Below are positions 43,652-52,215 of a stretch of 55,673 bases of DNA, one piece after another. The DNA lies in contig JBEDUI010000269.1 in NCBI GenBank assembly GCA_040414495.1, positions 1 to 55,673 of the forward strand. Direction: 5' to 3'. The stretch comes from DATAVB01 sp040414495 (GTDB taxonomy: Bacteria; Actinomycetota; Actinomycetes; Mycobacteriales; QHCD01). Each line of letters opens with the position of its first letter. Positions within the stretch are counted from its first letter, which is position 1. The translations under genes and the position numbers were made by a program. Under the pieces are notes generated by a model. That model was not told the DNA's origin and did no database searches. It was given only the letters and a program-made list of their open reading frames with translations.

Positions 43652-44272
43652 GTGGGGAGATCGCGCAGGACCGACACCGTGTCACAGATCGCACGGGACC
43701 CTTCAGCGTTGGAAGCGTTCTACCGCGAACATGTCGAGGAGGTGCTGCGGTTCATCGCCCGCCGGGTCAGCGACCCGGCCACGGCGGCTGACCTCACCAG
43801 TGATGTGTTCGTCGCCGCGATCGGCTCGGCCGACTCGTACGAACCCGGGCGTGGGACTCCGCGCGCGTGGCTCATCGGGATCGCCCGCATCGTGGTGATC
43901 GGTGAATACCGACGCTCGGCCCATGAGGCCGACAAACAACAGCGAATTTGTGGCCGACGGCTGCTCGACGACGCCGACATTGTGCGTCTGGAGGAGCGCC
44001 TGGACGCGGCCCGGGAGGCGAGAATGCTGTACCACCTGATCGACCGGTTGCCCTCCGGCGAGCGGGACGTCATCGAGCTCGTCGGGGTGGACGGCATGTC
44101 GGTCGTGGACGCTGCCGCGGCACTGGACATCTCCCCCACCGCGGCGCGGGTACGACTGCACCGGGCCCGGCGCACGCTGCGCGCGTTGCGCAGTCCGCTG
44201 GCTAACGCCGACGCCGATGCCGGCGTCGACGAACTGCTGCACACGACCCGGCCGGCGGAGCTACGGGCATGA
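43652..44272 (+). CDS. ECF-type sigma-70 RNA polymerase sigma factor
   Basis: A 206-aa extracytoplasmic-function sigma factor. Region 2 covers LEAFYREHVEEVLRFIARRV, ATAADLTSDVFVAAI and GRGTPRAWLIGIARIVV. Region 4 covers LPSGERDVIELVGVDGMSVVDAAAALD and ISPTAARVRLHRARRTLR. GTG 43652 has AGGAG at 43641-43645. It is flanked by a diguanylate cyclase gene upstream and a single-pass membrane protein gene downstream, the latter a possible regulator. The promoter set it recognises is unknown. Confidence 0.92.
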   Translation: MGRSRRTDTVSQIARDPSALEAFYREHVEEVLRFIARRVSDPATAADLTSDVFVAAIGSADSYEPGRGTPRAWLIGIARIVVIGEYRRSAHEADKQQRICGRRLLDDADIVRLEERLDAAREARMLYHLIDRLPSGERDVIELVGVDGMSVVDAAAALDISPTAARVRLHRARRTLRALRSPLANADADAGVDELLHTTRPAELRA

Positions 44273-44285
44273 GCGTGAGTTCGTG

Positions 44286-44843
44286 ATGAGCGACACAGAA
44301 AAGTTCGAGGACCGGCTACTGGCCGAGCTGACCACCCTGGTCGAGCAGAACGCCCAGCAGCAACCAGATCCGGCACCGGTGATGCGACGACGGGGCCGGC
44401 GACCGATGCTGCTCGCCGGCGCCGCCGCCATCATCGCCGCGATCGGCATCGTCGTGCTGCCGGGCGTGCTGCGTGGGGGCCATGGCAGCCCGAGCGCGTA
44501 CGCGGTCGAGAAGCGACCGGGTGGGTCGGTCAGCTTCTCGGTCAGCGGGCTCATCCGGGACACCGGCATCGTGCAGAGCGCCCTGTCGGCGGCCGGCGCG
44601 GGACCGGTCCGGGTGATCTCGGCCGACGCCTACCGCGGTCAGTGCCACCAGAGCGACCAGAACGCGCCGATGCCGGCCGGTCTGGTTTCGGCCACCAGCC
44701 CCGACTCGTTCCTCATCGACCCGACCCGGCTGCCGGCGGGCGAGGTGCTGATCGCCGCTGTGCCGACCCAACCCGGAGCGCCGGCCCGGGTGTCGCTGAG
44801 CCTGAGTCGCGACGGGACCCCACCGTGCCTGAGCCGGCGGTAA
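44286..44843 (+). CDS. single-pass membrane protein, possible sigma-factor partner
   Basis: A 185-aa protein starting 13 bp after the sigma gene. It has an acidic/Gln-rich cytoplasmic part (residues 1-~37), one transmembrane helix (MLLAGAAAIIAAIGIVVLPGVL) and an extracytoplasmic domain of ~120 residues with two cysteines (YRGQCHQ, TPPCLS). The size and position match the CU044_5270-like proteins often encoded behind ECF sigma genes. There is no zinc-finger anti-sigma motif, so anti-sigma activity is only a guess from context. ATG 44286 is chosen; GTG 44283 is possible. Confidence 0.75.
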   Translation: MSDTEKFEDRLLAELTTLVEQNAQQQPDPAPVMRRRGRRPMLLAGAAAIIAAIGIVVLPGVLRGGHGSPSAYAVEKRPGGSVSFSVSGLIRDTGIVQSALSAAGAGPVRVISADAYRGQCHQSDQNAPMPAGLVSATSPDSFLIDPTRLPAGEVLIAAVPTQPGAPARVSLSLSRDGTPPCLSRR

Positions 44844-44849
44844 ACCGGC

Positions 44850-45380
44850 CTACCTGATGTGCATGTAGCTGACGTGCTGTCCGACGGCCCAGAAGTCGCT
44901 GGTGAATTTCGCCAGCGAGTACGTATGGCCGTTGGCCTTGTAGCTGCCGACGTTGTTGCCCGAGTCGATCTCGTACACGCCGTTGATGTTGAGGTCCAGC
45001 GAGCCACCGTAGGCGTAACAGGTGAGCTTGGTGGCGTGGAACACCCAGTACGTCGTGGGCAGCCGGCACGAGGAGGTCTTGATGGTCAACGGCGAGATGA
45101 CCTGCGGTGTCGGGTGCGCGGCCTGCAATCGGCCGGCGAGCGCATCCGCGGCGGCGCGGGTGCCGTGCCAGGAGTTGGTGATGCGCCCGGCGGAGTCGCG
45201 GTAGTTGATCGTCCAGGAATGCTGCGGGCTGATCGTTGGACCAACGCCAGTCATCTGGTGAATGGTCAGGGTTGACCCGCTGCTGGAACGGGAGGTGGCG
45301 CCGGCACTTGTAGCGCCGGCGGCGATGGCAGCGGCCGCGACGGTCGTCGCCCCGAGGGCTGCCAGGGCTCGTCGGTACAC
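44850..45380 (-). CDS. secreted hypothetical protein, possibly beta-gamma-crystallin-like
   Basis: A 176-aa exported protein. GTG 45378-45380 begins a clear signal peptide (MYRRALAALGATTVAAAAIAA) and has AGGAAGAGG upstream; the frame is open to 45434. The C-terminal half contains two spaced cysteines (SSCRLPTTYW, KLTCYAYGG) and GVYEIDSGNNVGSYKANGH. The C-Y-A...V-Y-x2-D-S-G-N-N pattern resembles small actinomycete secreted proteins with a beta-gamma-crystallin or lectin-like fold; this is a low-confidence reading. It is convergent with the membrane protein gene, 6 bp apart. Confidence 0.65.
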   Translation of the reverse strand: MYRRALAALGATTVAAAAIAAGATSAGATSRSSSGSTLTIHQMTGVGPTISPQHSWTINYRDSAGRITNSWHGTRAAADALAGRLQAAHPTPQVISPLTIKTSSCRLPTTYWVFHATKLTCYAYGGSLDLNINGVYEIDSGNNVGSYKANGHTYSLAKFTSDFWAVGQHVSYMHIR

Positions 45381-45667
45381 GGAAAACCTCTTCCTGTAGG
45401 TCGGATGCCGGATTTGCCTCGTGGGCGCCGGCACACGCGGTACGGACAGGACTAACGAGCGCGATGGTCCCCGGTTAATGGCTATCGTCTGGCTTTGATG
45501 TGCATCACACTCACGTTGAGCACATCACGTAACTACTAGCCGTGTCCAGTGGGTGTCCGTAAAACTCGCGAACGACGGATTCGACAACGGTCGATCAGGA
45601 ACCATCACGTACCGAACGAACAGACTATTTGGTGTCCCATCTGGTTGTCCGGCCCTAGTATCGCCAC

Positions 45668-46636
45668 GTGGCTGATCTGATCTGGCGTCCGGCGACCTTC
45701 GACGATGTTCCCGGGCTGACCGCCCTGTCGAACACCGTGAGTAACCATGCCGGATCTCGTGACCGGTTGTCCGAAGCGGCTCTGGCCCACCAGTTGCGTA
45801 CGACCAAGTGGGACATCACGGCCGACAGCCTGCTCGCGGTCGGTCCGGACGGATCGGTGGTCGGCTGCTGCGGCGCGCCGCCGCCGGGCGCGGGACACCA
45901 CGTGGCGCAGGGCTTCGGGGCCGTTGATCCGAAGTACCGGGGCCGCGGCATCGGACGGCGATTGCTGGCATGGCAGGTCGACCGCATCGAGGCGCACCGG
46001 GCCGCGGCTGGGGCGAGCGATCCGTGGGAGTTGCACGTATCCAGCGCCGACAGCGACGCCAGCGCGGGCCGGCTGTTCGCCCGGTTCGGGTTCAGCCCGG
46101 TGCGCTACTGGTACGACATGGAGCGGCCGGTCGCCGACCCGGTCCCGCCCGCTCCGATCGCCGACGGGCTGCGCATCGTCCGGTACGAGCCGCGGTACGA
46201 GGACAGCCTCTACATCGCCCACATGGAGGCGTTTTCCGACCACTGGGGCTTCCACTGGCGACCACAGGCGGAGTGGCGAGCGCAACTCACCAGCGTGAGC
46301 TTCCGCCCGCAGCAGACGTTCCTGGCCGTGACCGGGGCCGACGAGGTCGCCGGCTATCTGCGCAGTGCCGGGTACGAGGACCCGACCCGGATGACGATGG
46401 CGACGATCGGCACCCGCCGGGCCTACCGGCGTAAAGGCGTCGCCTCGTCGTTGATCGCGGCGGCTCTGGTCGGCTACCGGGAGGCCGGCGTACAGACGGC
46501 GAACCTCGGCGTGGACTCGGCCAACCCGACCGGGGCGCTGCGGGTGTACGAGCGGATGGGATTCCGCCCGGTGCTGAGCGCGACGACGTTCACCCGGGAA
46601 ATCAGCGGGGCTCTTTCGGCCACACGTCCCGGGTGA
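45668..46636 (+). CDS. tandem-GNAT N-acetyltransferase
   Basis: A 322-aa protein with two GNAT domains. The first (~1-150) has the acetyl-CoA loop VDPKYRGRGIGRRLL (Q/RxxGxG/A). The second (~165-310) has GTRRAYRRKGVASSLIAAAL and NPTGALRVYERMGFRP. The two-domain size resembles mycothiol synthase MshD, but I see no residues that prove that role. The 3' end overlaps the convergent serine hydrolase gene by 35 bp. GTG start at 45668. The ~290 bp upstream is non-coding, with no clear motif. Confidence 0.9.
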   Translation: MADLIWRPATFDDVPGLTALSNTVSNHAGSRDRLSEAALAHQLRTTKWDITADSLLAVGPDGSVVGCCGAPPPGAGHHVAQGFGAVDPKYRGRGIGRRLLAWQVDRIEAHRAAAGASDPWELHVSSADSDASAGRLFARFGFSPVRYWYDMERPVADPVPPAPIADGLRIVRYEPRYEDSLYIAHMEAFSDHWGFHWRPQAEWRAQLTSVSFRPQQTFLAVTGADEVAGYLRSAGYEDPTRMTMATIGTRRAYRRKGVASSLIAAALVGYREAGVQTANLGVDSANPTGALRVYERMGFRPVLSATTFTREISGALSATRPG

Positions 46637-47915
46637 AGATGAACGTATGAATATCCAGCGCCTCGACGTTGCCGTCCGGGTCGCGTAGCACCCGGAGCAG
46701 CTCGCCCCGCTCCGAACCGTTCAGATAGCGCCAGACGTCTGGCCCGACCCGCTCCAGCTCGGCGACCTCGCCGTCCTGCGTGCCCAGCAGCCGGCCGTCG
46801 CGGTAGCCGATGGTGATCTCGTTGCCCATCCACCACCAGCGACCGGTCAGCGGCGCGATGTCGTCCGGTGCCGGTTCGGTTGGCGTCCACGCCGGGACCG
46901 GCTCGCTCGCGGCGTCCAGCAGCACATCGAGCGCGGCGTGCGCGAGCGTGGTGACCTGAGCCCCGGTGTAGCAGTTGGCGAAGGCGGTGGTGGACCAACC
47001 GGTCGGCGGATGCACGGCCAGGCAGGCGACGAAGCCGGGCATTGAGCCGGTGTGTCCACAGTAGAGACGGTCGTCGACGCGATCGAGCTGGACACCCAGA
47101 CCGGTGCCGCGGGTCCACTCCTCCGGATCGGCGATCGCCGTGACGGTGCGCATCTCGAGCGCGGTTTCCGGCGCCAACACGCCGGCATGGCCCTGGGCCA
47201 GCACCGAACCCCAACGCAGCAGGTCGCCGACCGTGCTCCACAGCTGCCCGGCCGGCGCCATCGCCCCGGTGTCCGGAGTCGGCTCCTCCCGCATGACGTC
47301 CAGCCACGGGTGCACGAGGTACCCCCGGGCGTACGGCTCGCGCGGCCGGCAGCCGGTGTCGCGCAGGCCGAGCGGCTGCAGGATCCGTTCGGCCAGCACA
47401 TCGCGCCAGGGCGCGCCGACGATGCGTTCGACCACCGCGCCGAGCAGCCCGAAGCCGAGGTTCGAGTAGTGCCGGAATCGCCCTGGTGGCAAGGAGAATT
47501 TGGCGTCGGTGATCCCGGCCAGCAGCTGCTCGAGCGAGCCGCCGGGCGAGCGTTCCCACCAGGATCCTTCCGGATCGGACTGCAGACCGGCGGTGTGGGT
47601 GAGCAGCCGACGGATCGTCGGTGCCCGGCCGGACAGCTCCGGCAGCCAGCGGTCGACCGTGTCGTCCAGGTCCAGCTGACCCTGGTCCCGTAGCTGCAGG
47701 ATCAACGTCGCGGTGAACGTCTTGGTGATCGAGCCGACGCGGTATTGGGTCGCGCCGGTCGGGCTCGGGTTGCTGCCGTGGGTGCTCAGGTGCTGCAGGT
47801 CGCCGGACCGACCGGCCGCCAGCACCAGCGAGGGTGCCCGCCCGTCGTGTTGCGCCGCCGCGGCCAGGCCGTCCAGTGTGCTGCTGAGGTCAGCGGAAAT
47901 CACGTACCTCATCAT
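46602..47915 (-). CDS. beta-lactamase-family serine hydrolase
   Basis: A 437-aa class C beta-lactamase/PBP4*-like esterase or peptidase. The SxxK motif is in YRVGSITKTFTATL, Tyr-x-Asn in RHYSNLGFGLLG, and the third motif region is YCGHTGSMPG (HTG). There is no signal peptide, so it is probably cytosolic. A C-terminal ~90-residue beta domain follows (GRWWWMGNEITIGYRDGRLLG). The start is ATG 47913-47915. It follows the oxidoreductase gene by 6 bp on the same strand, so the two are likely cotranscribed. Confidence 0.9.
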   Translation of the reverse strand: MMRYVISADLSSTLDGLAAAAQHDGRAPSLVLAAGRSGDLQHLSTHGSNPSPTGATQYRVGSITKTFTATLILQLRDQGQLDLDDTVDRWLPELSGRAPTIRRLLTHTAGLQSDPEGSWWERSPGGSLEQLLAGITDAKFSLPPGRFRHYSNLGFGLLGAVVERIVGAPWRDVLAERILQPLGLRDTGCRPREPYARGYLVHPWLDVMREEPTPDTGAMAPAGQLWSTVGDLLRWGSVLAQGHAGVLAPETALEMRTVTAIADPEEWTRGTGLGVQLDRVDDRLYCGHTGSMPGFVACLAVHPPTGWSTTAFANCYTGAQVTTLAHAALDVLLDAASEPVPAWTPTEPAPDDIAPLTGRWWWMGNEITIGYRDGRLLGTQDGEVAELERVGPDVWRYLNGSERGELLRVLRDPDGNVEALDIHTFIFTRDVWPKEPR

Positions 47916-47921
47916 GCCGGA

Positions 47922-48932
47922 TTAGAGCCGCACCACCATCTTGCCGGTGTTCTCGCCGCGCATCATGGCCAGGAACGCGGCCGGGGAGTGCTCGATCCCG
48001 TCGATCAGGGTCTCGTCGGCCCGCAGCACGCCTTCGCGTAGCCAGCGGCTCACATCGCGCAGGAACGCGGCCCGCCGGTCGTTGTGCTCGAAGACCAGAA
48101 AACCGCGCATGGTCAACCGTCGGGAGACGAATTGGAACATGTTGCGCGGCCCGGGGGTCGGCTCGGTGTCGTTGTACGTGGAAATCGCGCCGCAGGCGGC
48201 GATCCGGCCGTAATTGTTCATCGACGCGATTGCGGCCTCGAGTTGTTCGCCGCCGACATTGTCGAAGAATACGTCGATTCCATGAGGTGCGGCTTTCGCC
48301 AATTGTCCGGCGACCGGACCGGAGTGATAATTAAACGCGGCGTCGAAATGCAATTTATCGGTGAGATAGGAAACCTTGGCGTCGGAGCCGGCGCTGCCGA
48401 TGACCCGCGAAGCCCCACGTAGTCGGGCGATCTGGCCGACCACGCTGCCCACCGCACCGGCGGCGGCGGAAACGTAGACCGCGTCGCCTTCGCGCATTTC
48501 CGCGATATCGAGCAGTCCGACGTAGGCGGTGAACCCGGTGCCGCCCAGCACGCCGAGGTAGGCGGACGTGCTGGGCGTGAGATCCGGGTCCACCGGGCTG
48601 AATTCGGCGGCGGGGCCGGTTGCGTATTCGCGCCAGCCTTTGTTGTGCAGCACGGTCGTTCCGACCGGCAGCGACGTGTCCTCCGAGGCGATGACCTCGC
48701 CCACGGCCGCGCCATCCATCACTGCGCCGACTTCGTACGGCGGAGCGTAGGACTTGCCGGCGTTCATCCGGCCGCGCATGTAGGGGTCGACGGAGAAGAA
48801 CTGGTTACGCACCAGCACGTGCCCATCGGTCGGGGCGGGTACGGGCACGTCGACGATGTCGAAATTCGCCGCGGTCGGTACGCCGTGCGGGCGGGCCGCC
48901 AGCCATACCTCTTTACCGGTGGGGTCGCTCAT
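47922..48932 (-). CDS. NADP-dependent oxidoreductase, MDR superfamily (leukotriene B4 / prostaglandin reductase type)
   Basis: A 336-aa zinc-independent medium-chain reductase. The N-terminal GroES-like part has FFSVDPYMRGRMN, typical of the LTB4-dehydrogenase/YncB branch. The Rossmann part has the variant dinucleotide loop VYVSAAAGAVGSVVGQIARLRG and VFFDNVGGEQLEAAI. It reduces double bonds conjugated to carbonyl groups; the natural substrate is unknown. No zinc-ligand cysteines are present. It heads a two-gene leftward operon with the serine hydrolase. Confidence 0.92.
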   Translation of the reverse strand: MSDPTGKEVWLAARPHGVPTAANFDIVDVPVPAPTDGHVLVRNQFFSVDPYMRGRMNAGKSYAPPYEVGAVMDGAAVGEVIASEDTSLPVGTTVLHNKGWREYATGPAAEFSPVDPDLTPSTSAYLGVLGGTGFTAYVGLLDIAEMREGDAVYVSAAAGAVGSVVGQIARLRGASRVIGSAGSDAKVSYLTDKLHFDAAFNYHSGPVAGQLAKAAPHGIDVFFDNVGGEQLEAAIASMNNYGRIAACGAISTYNDTEPTPGPRNMFQFVSRRLTMRGFLVFEHNDRRAAFLRDVSRWLREGVLRADETLIDGIEHSPAAFLAMMRGENTGKMVVRL

Positions 48933-48983
48933 GGGCCGCTGCCTTTCTGTCGTTCTGGGATAACCCCGCTGAGGTCAACGCTT

Positions 48984-49691
48984 ATGCCCCGACGTGGCGC
49001 GCCATACTCTAAGGTCCTGGTGGTGGATGAGGTCGTCGCCGCATTCGCGGCTGAACGGGACGCCGCCAATGCCGTGTTGCGAACGTTGCCCGAGTCCGCG
49101 TTCGCCCTGGTGACCAATTGTCCGCCGTGGACACTGGCCGAGTTGGTCATTCACACCGCCGGAACGGTACGCACCGCTGACCTGCCCGATTCGGCCGCCG
49201 AGCCGTGCGCCGAGGCGGCCGACTACTACCGTCGCCCTGAGCGCGACACCGAGAATTACCGGCGCGGCAATGTCGAACGGGCCCAGCAGCACGCGGCCTC
49301 GGTGCTCGGGCACATGACCGCCGTGCAGTACTACGACGCGATGACGCAGGAGACATTGGCTACGCTGCGCGCCTCCGCTGGTGACCGGGTCGTGCAAATC
49401 CCCCGCGCGGGTGCGATGCGGATGGGCGACTGGGCCCGCACCCGGCTGATTGCATTGACCGTGCACGGAATTGACGCCGCGATCACGTTGGACCGTCCAC
49501 CGTGGACAACGCCGGCCGCATTGTCTTGTATCACGCCGGTTCTGGTGTCGCTGCTCGGTCAACGGCCACCGGCGGCGCTGAATTGGGACGACCAGAAATT
49601 CCTGGAGTTCGGCACCGGGCGCCGGTCGTTGTCTGAGTCGGCTCGTACGGTGCTGGGTCCGCTGCAGGACCGGTTTCCGCTGTTGTCCTGA
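48984..49691 (+). CDS. maleylpyruvate isomerase-family (MDMPI, DinB-like) mycothiol-dependent enzyme
   Basis: A 235-aa four-helix-bundle protein of the MDMPI N-terminal family (TIGR03083/DinB-like), often mycothiol-dependent and metal-binding. Helix 1 is DEVVAAFAAERDAANAVLRTL. The metal ligands are expected at His in ELVIHTAGTV, at Glu in the third helix and at His in LTVHGIDAA. W in CPPWTLAEL is conserved. The start may be ATG 48984 or GTG 49020/49023, which fits other members equally well. The reaction is unknown; metabolite isomerisation or thiol transfer is possible. Confidence 0.85.
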   Translation: MPRRGAPYSKVLVVDEVVAAFAAERDAANAVLRTLPESAFALVTNCPPWTLAELVIHTAGTVRTADLPDSAAEPCAEAADYYRRPERDTENYRRGNVERAQQHAASVLGHMTAVQYYDAMTQETLATLRASAGDRVVQIPRAGAMRMGDWARTRLIALTVHGIDAAITLDRPPWTTPAALSCITPVLVSLLGQRPPAALNWDDQKFLEFGTGRRSLSESARTVLGPLQDRFPLLS

Positions 49692-49746
49692 ATTCTCGCG
49701 AATATAAAAGCGAGCGTGGTGATTGCCGGTCGAATTGGAGTGCAGG

Positions 49747-50475
49747 TTAGCGGCGGCCGACCAGCCGGCGAATGAGGTCCTCCAGCTGTGTGTCGATCGG
49801 CGGCCACGGGAACTTGCGCCGCCGCACCCGCAGTGAGATGAGCCCGTGCATGGCGGTCCAGCAATGGACGGCCACCAGCGTGGGGTCCTCGTCCGGACTG
49901 ACGAGCCGGGCGAGGGTGTCGCGCAGCAGGTCGAATCCCTCTTCACCGATGAACTGGCGCTGCGGATCGGACGGCTCGGACGTCGCGGTCGAGGAGAACA
50001 GGACCCGATAGTGCCCGGGGTTGTCCAGGCCGTACCGCACGTACGTGTGGGCCATCGCCAGCAGACGCTCGAACGGGTCGTCGCCGGCCTGCTCCGCGGC
50101 GTGCCACAGCTCGCCGGTCAGCTCGGCGAAGTGCTGTTCCTTGACGACGGTGACCAGCGATTCGATGTCCGGGAAATGTAGGTAGATCGAGGTCGTCGCG
50201 ACGCCGACATCGCGCGCGATCGCCCGCAACGACAGCGCATCCGGATTGCCCTCCTCGGCCAGCAGCCGGCTCGTGGTCTCGATGATGTCCTCGCGGAGCT
50301 TGCCGCCCTCGCCCCGGCGGGCCGGGGCTCGACGCCGCGCCGTGGCGCCTTTCGACTCAGTCTTGGGCACGGCCTGCCGTGCAGCGGCGGCCTTACGGCC
50401 GGCCGTGGCTTGAGGGCCGGCCGGGTCTTTGCGGCCGGCGGCCGTCTTTGGCTTGGTGCTACTCGCCCGATTCAT
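49747..50475 (-). CDS. TetR-family regulator with a histone-H1-like basic N-terminal tail
   Basis: A 242-aa regulator. The first ~57 residues are low-complexity Ala/Lys/Arg (KPKTAAGRKDPAGPQATAGR, then KAAAARQAVPK) before the TetR helix-turn-helix: REDIIETTSRLLAEEG, LSLRAIARDVGVATTSIYLHFPD. The C-terminal TetR_C domain follows to residue ~238 and would bind a small ligand. The tail resembles the disordered DNA-binding tails of actinobacterial nucleoid proteins. It is divergent from an MFS drug exporter gene, the usual target of such a repressor. A GTAGCGCTAC palindrome lies in the shared promoter. Confidence 0.9.
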   Translation of the reverse strand: MNRASSTKPKTAAGRKDPAGPQATAGRKAAAARQAVPKTESKGATARRRAPARRGEGGKLREDIIETTSRLLAEEGNPDALSLRAIARDVGVATTSIYLHFPDIESLVTVVKEQHFAELTGELWHAAEQAGDDPFERLLAMAHTYVRYGLDNPGHYRVLFSSTATSEPSDPQRQFIGEEGFDLLRDTLARLVSPDEDPTLVAVHCWTAMHGLISLRVRRRKFPWPPIDTQLEDLIRRLVGRR

Positions 50476-50503
50476 CGCCGCTCACCGTACCCCACGGTCT
50501 CTG

Positions 50504-50533
50504 TTGACAATCGTAGCGCTACAGATGTACACC
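50504..50533 (+). promoter_or_regulatory. candidate promoter and TetR operator of the MFS gene
   Basis: TTGACA (50504-50509) and TACACC (50528-50533) are 18 bp apart. The perfect palindrome GTAGCGCTAC (50513-50522) lies between them, where a bound repressor would exclude RNA polymerase. Confidence 0.55.
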
Positions 50534-50622
50534 TACATACGTCAGGCTACAGCCGTAGTGCTAGTCGCTGGTGCGTCGCAGCCGGGGCAACCGGGCGAGT
50601 GCCGACAGGGATGGGGAATGTC

Positions 50623-52176
50623 ATGACTGATCTGCAGGTGGCAGACATACCAGTGCTTGACCGTCGCACCTCGCCTGCCGCCAGTCGTACGTCCGCGCGT
50701 TGGACGCTCGCCTTGGTGTGCGTCGCGGTCTTCATGCTGCTGCTCGACGTGACGATCGTGATCGTCGCGCTGCCGGCGATCAGCACGGATCTGCACGCCA
50801 GTCTGGATCGGCTGCAGTGGGTCATCGACGCGTACACCCTGCCGCTGGCCGGCTTGCTGCTGACCGCGGCCACGCTCGGCGACCGGATCGGCCGGCGCCG
50901 GGTCTTCCTGGCCGGGCTGAGTCTGTTCACGCTCGGTTCGCTCGGCTGCGCGTTGGCGCCGACCAGCCTGACGTTGGATGTGACCCGGGTGTCGGCCGGC
51001 TGCGGTGGTGCGTTGCTGTTCGGTACGGCGCTGCCGCTGCTGGGTGCGGCGTTCCCGGATGCCCGCCGCCGGGCCGGCGCGATCGGCGTCTTCGGGGCGA
51101 CGTTGGCCGCGGCGACCGCGGTCGGACCGCTACTCGGTGGGGCGTTGGTGGCCGGCCCGGGCTGGCGCTGGATCTTCCTGCTCAACGTCCCGATCGGCCT
51201 GGTGAGCCTGCCGGTCGCGTTCCGCAAACTGGCCGAGTCGCGGGCCGACACGCCGCGCCGGGCCGACTGGCCGGGCACCGCGCTGCTGGTCGGTGGTCTG
51301 CTGGCCCTGTTGTTCGCCCTGATCCGGGGCAACTCCGACGGCTGGGGTTCGGGTCTGGTGGTCGCGCTGCTGGTGGTCAGCGGTCTGTTGCTGGTCGGCT
51401 TCGTGTTCCGGCAGGCCCGGGCGGCCAGCCCGATGCTGGACCTGGGGCTGTTCGCCCGCCGCTCGTTCGTCGGGGTCGGGCTGTCGGCGTTCGCGATCTC
51501 GGCCACGTTGATCGCCTCGACCACGTACCTCGCCCTCTACGTGCAGAACGCACTCGGCTTCTCGCCGTGGAACGCCGGCCTACGGTTCCTGCCGCTGACC
51601 GTGGTGTCGTTCGTCGCCGCGCCGGTCGCGGCCCGGCTGACCCACCGCGTGTCGCCGCGCATCATGATCGGTCTGTCCATGGCGCTGGTGGCCGTCGGCA
51701 TGCTGCTGGAGACCGGGCTGACCGGCAGTTCATCGTGGACCCATCTGCTGCCCGGGTTCGTACTGTCCGGCGCCGGCATGGGAATCAGCAGCGCCGCCCT
51801 CACGGCGGGCGCGCTGTCGGCGGTCGAACCGGCCCGGGCCGGCATGGCCACCGGTGTGGTCAACACCTTGCGCCAGGTCGGCGTCGCGGTCGGCGTGGCC
51901 GTGCTGGGTGCGATCTTCCAGAGCCGGACCCAGAGCTCGACCGGTCACCGGTTGGCCGGCACCCCGCTGTCCCACCACAGTGGAACGATCTTGGACGCGG
52001 TCGGTTCGGGGGCCGGCACGTTGGTGGCCAGGTCGGCCCCGGCGGCGGTACGCGGGCAGCTGGCCGACATCGCCCGGGCCGCCACCGCGTCCGGTTTGGA
52101 CCTGGTGCTGCTGGTTGGTGGCGTCGGAGCCGCGATTGCGACCGTCGTCGCGTTCGTATTGATCCGCCGCAGCTGA
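50623..52176 (+). CDS. MFS drug exporter, DHA2 (EmrB/QacA) family, 14 TM
   Basis: A 517-aa proton-coupled exporter with 14 transmembrane segments. Motif D1 is LLLDVTIVIVALPAI and motif A LGDRIGRRRVFLAG; the antiporter motif C is GPLLGGALVAGPGWRWIFLLN and motif VPIGL follows. Members export dyes, antibiotics and other hydrophobic compounds. The frame is open to 50410; ATG 50623 with GGGGA 5 nt upstream is preferred over ATG 50611. It is divergent from the TetR regulator gene. Confidence 0.93.
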   Translation: MTDLQVADIPVLDRRTSPAASRTSARWTLALVCVAVFMLLLDVTIVIVALPAISTDLHASLDRLQWVIDAYTLPLAGLLLTAATLGDRIGRRRVFLAGLSLFTLGSLGCALAPTSLTLDVTRVSAGCGGALLFGTALPLLGAAFPDARRRAGAIGVFGATLAAATAVGPLLGGALVAGPGWRWIFLLNVPIGLVSLPVAFRKLAESRADTPRRADWPGTALLVGGLLALLFALIRGNSDGWGSGLVVALLVVSGLLLVGFVFRQARAASPMLDLGLFARRSFVGVGLSAFAISATLIASTTYLALYVQNALGFSPWNAGLRFLPLTVVSFVAAPVAARLTHRVSPRIMIGLSMALVAVGMLLETGLTGSSSWTHLLPGFVLSGAGMGISSAALTAGALSAVEPARAGMATGVVNTLRQVGVAVGVAVLGAIFQSRTQSSTGHRLAGTPLSHHSGTILDAVGSGAGTLVARSAPAAVRGQLADIARAATASGLDLVLLVGGVGAAIATVVAFVLIRRS

Positions 52177-52215
52177 ATTCTTGCGGTCATCGTGACCCGG
52201 CCCGAATATGGCTGC

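Noticed and set aside
45381..45667. CRP-like dyad TGATGTGCATCA in the gap before the GNAT gene
   Set aside because: Only five symmetric base pairs per arm and a poor fit to the TGTGA-N6-TCACA consensus.
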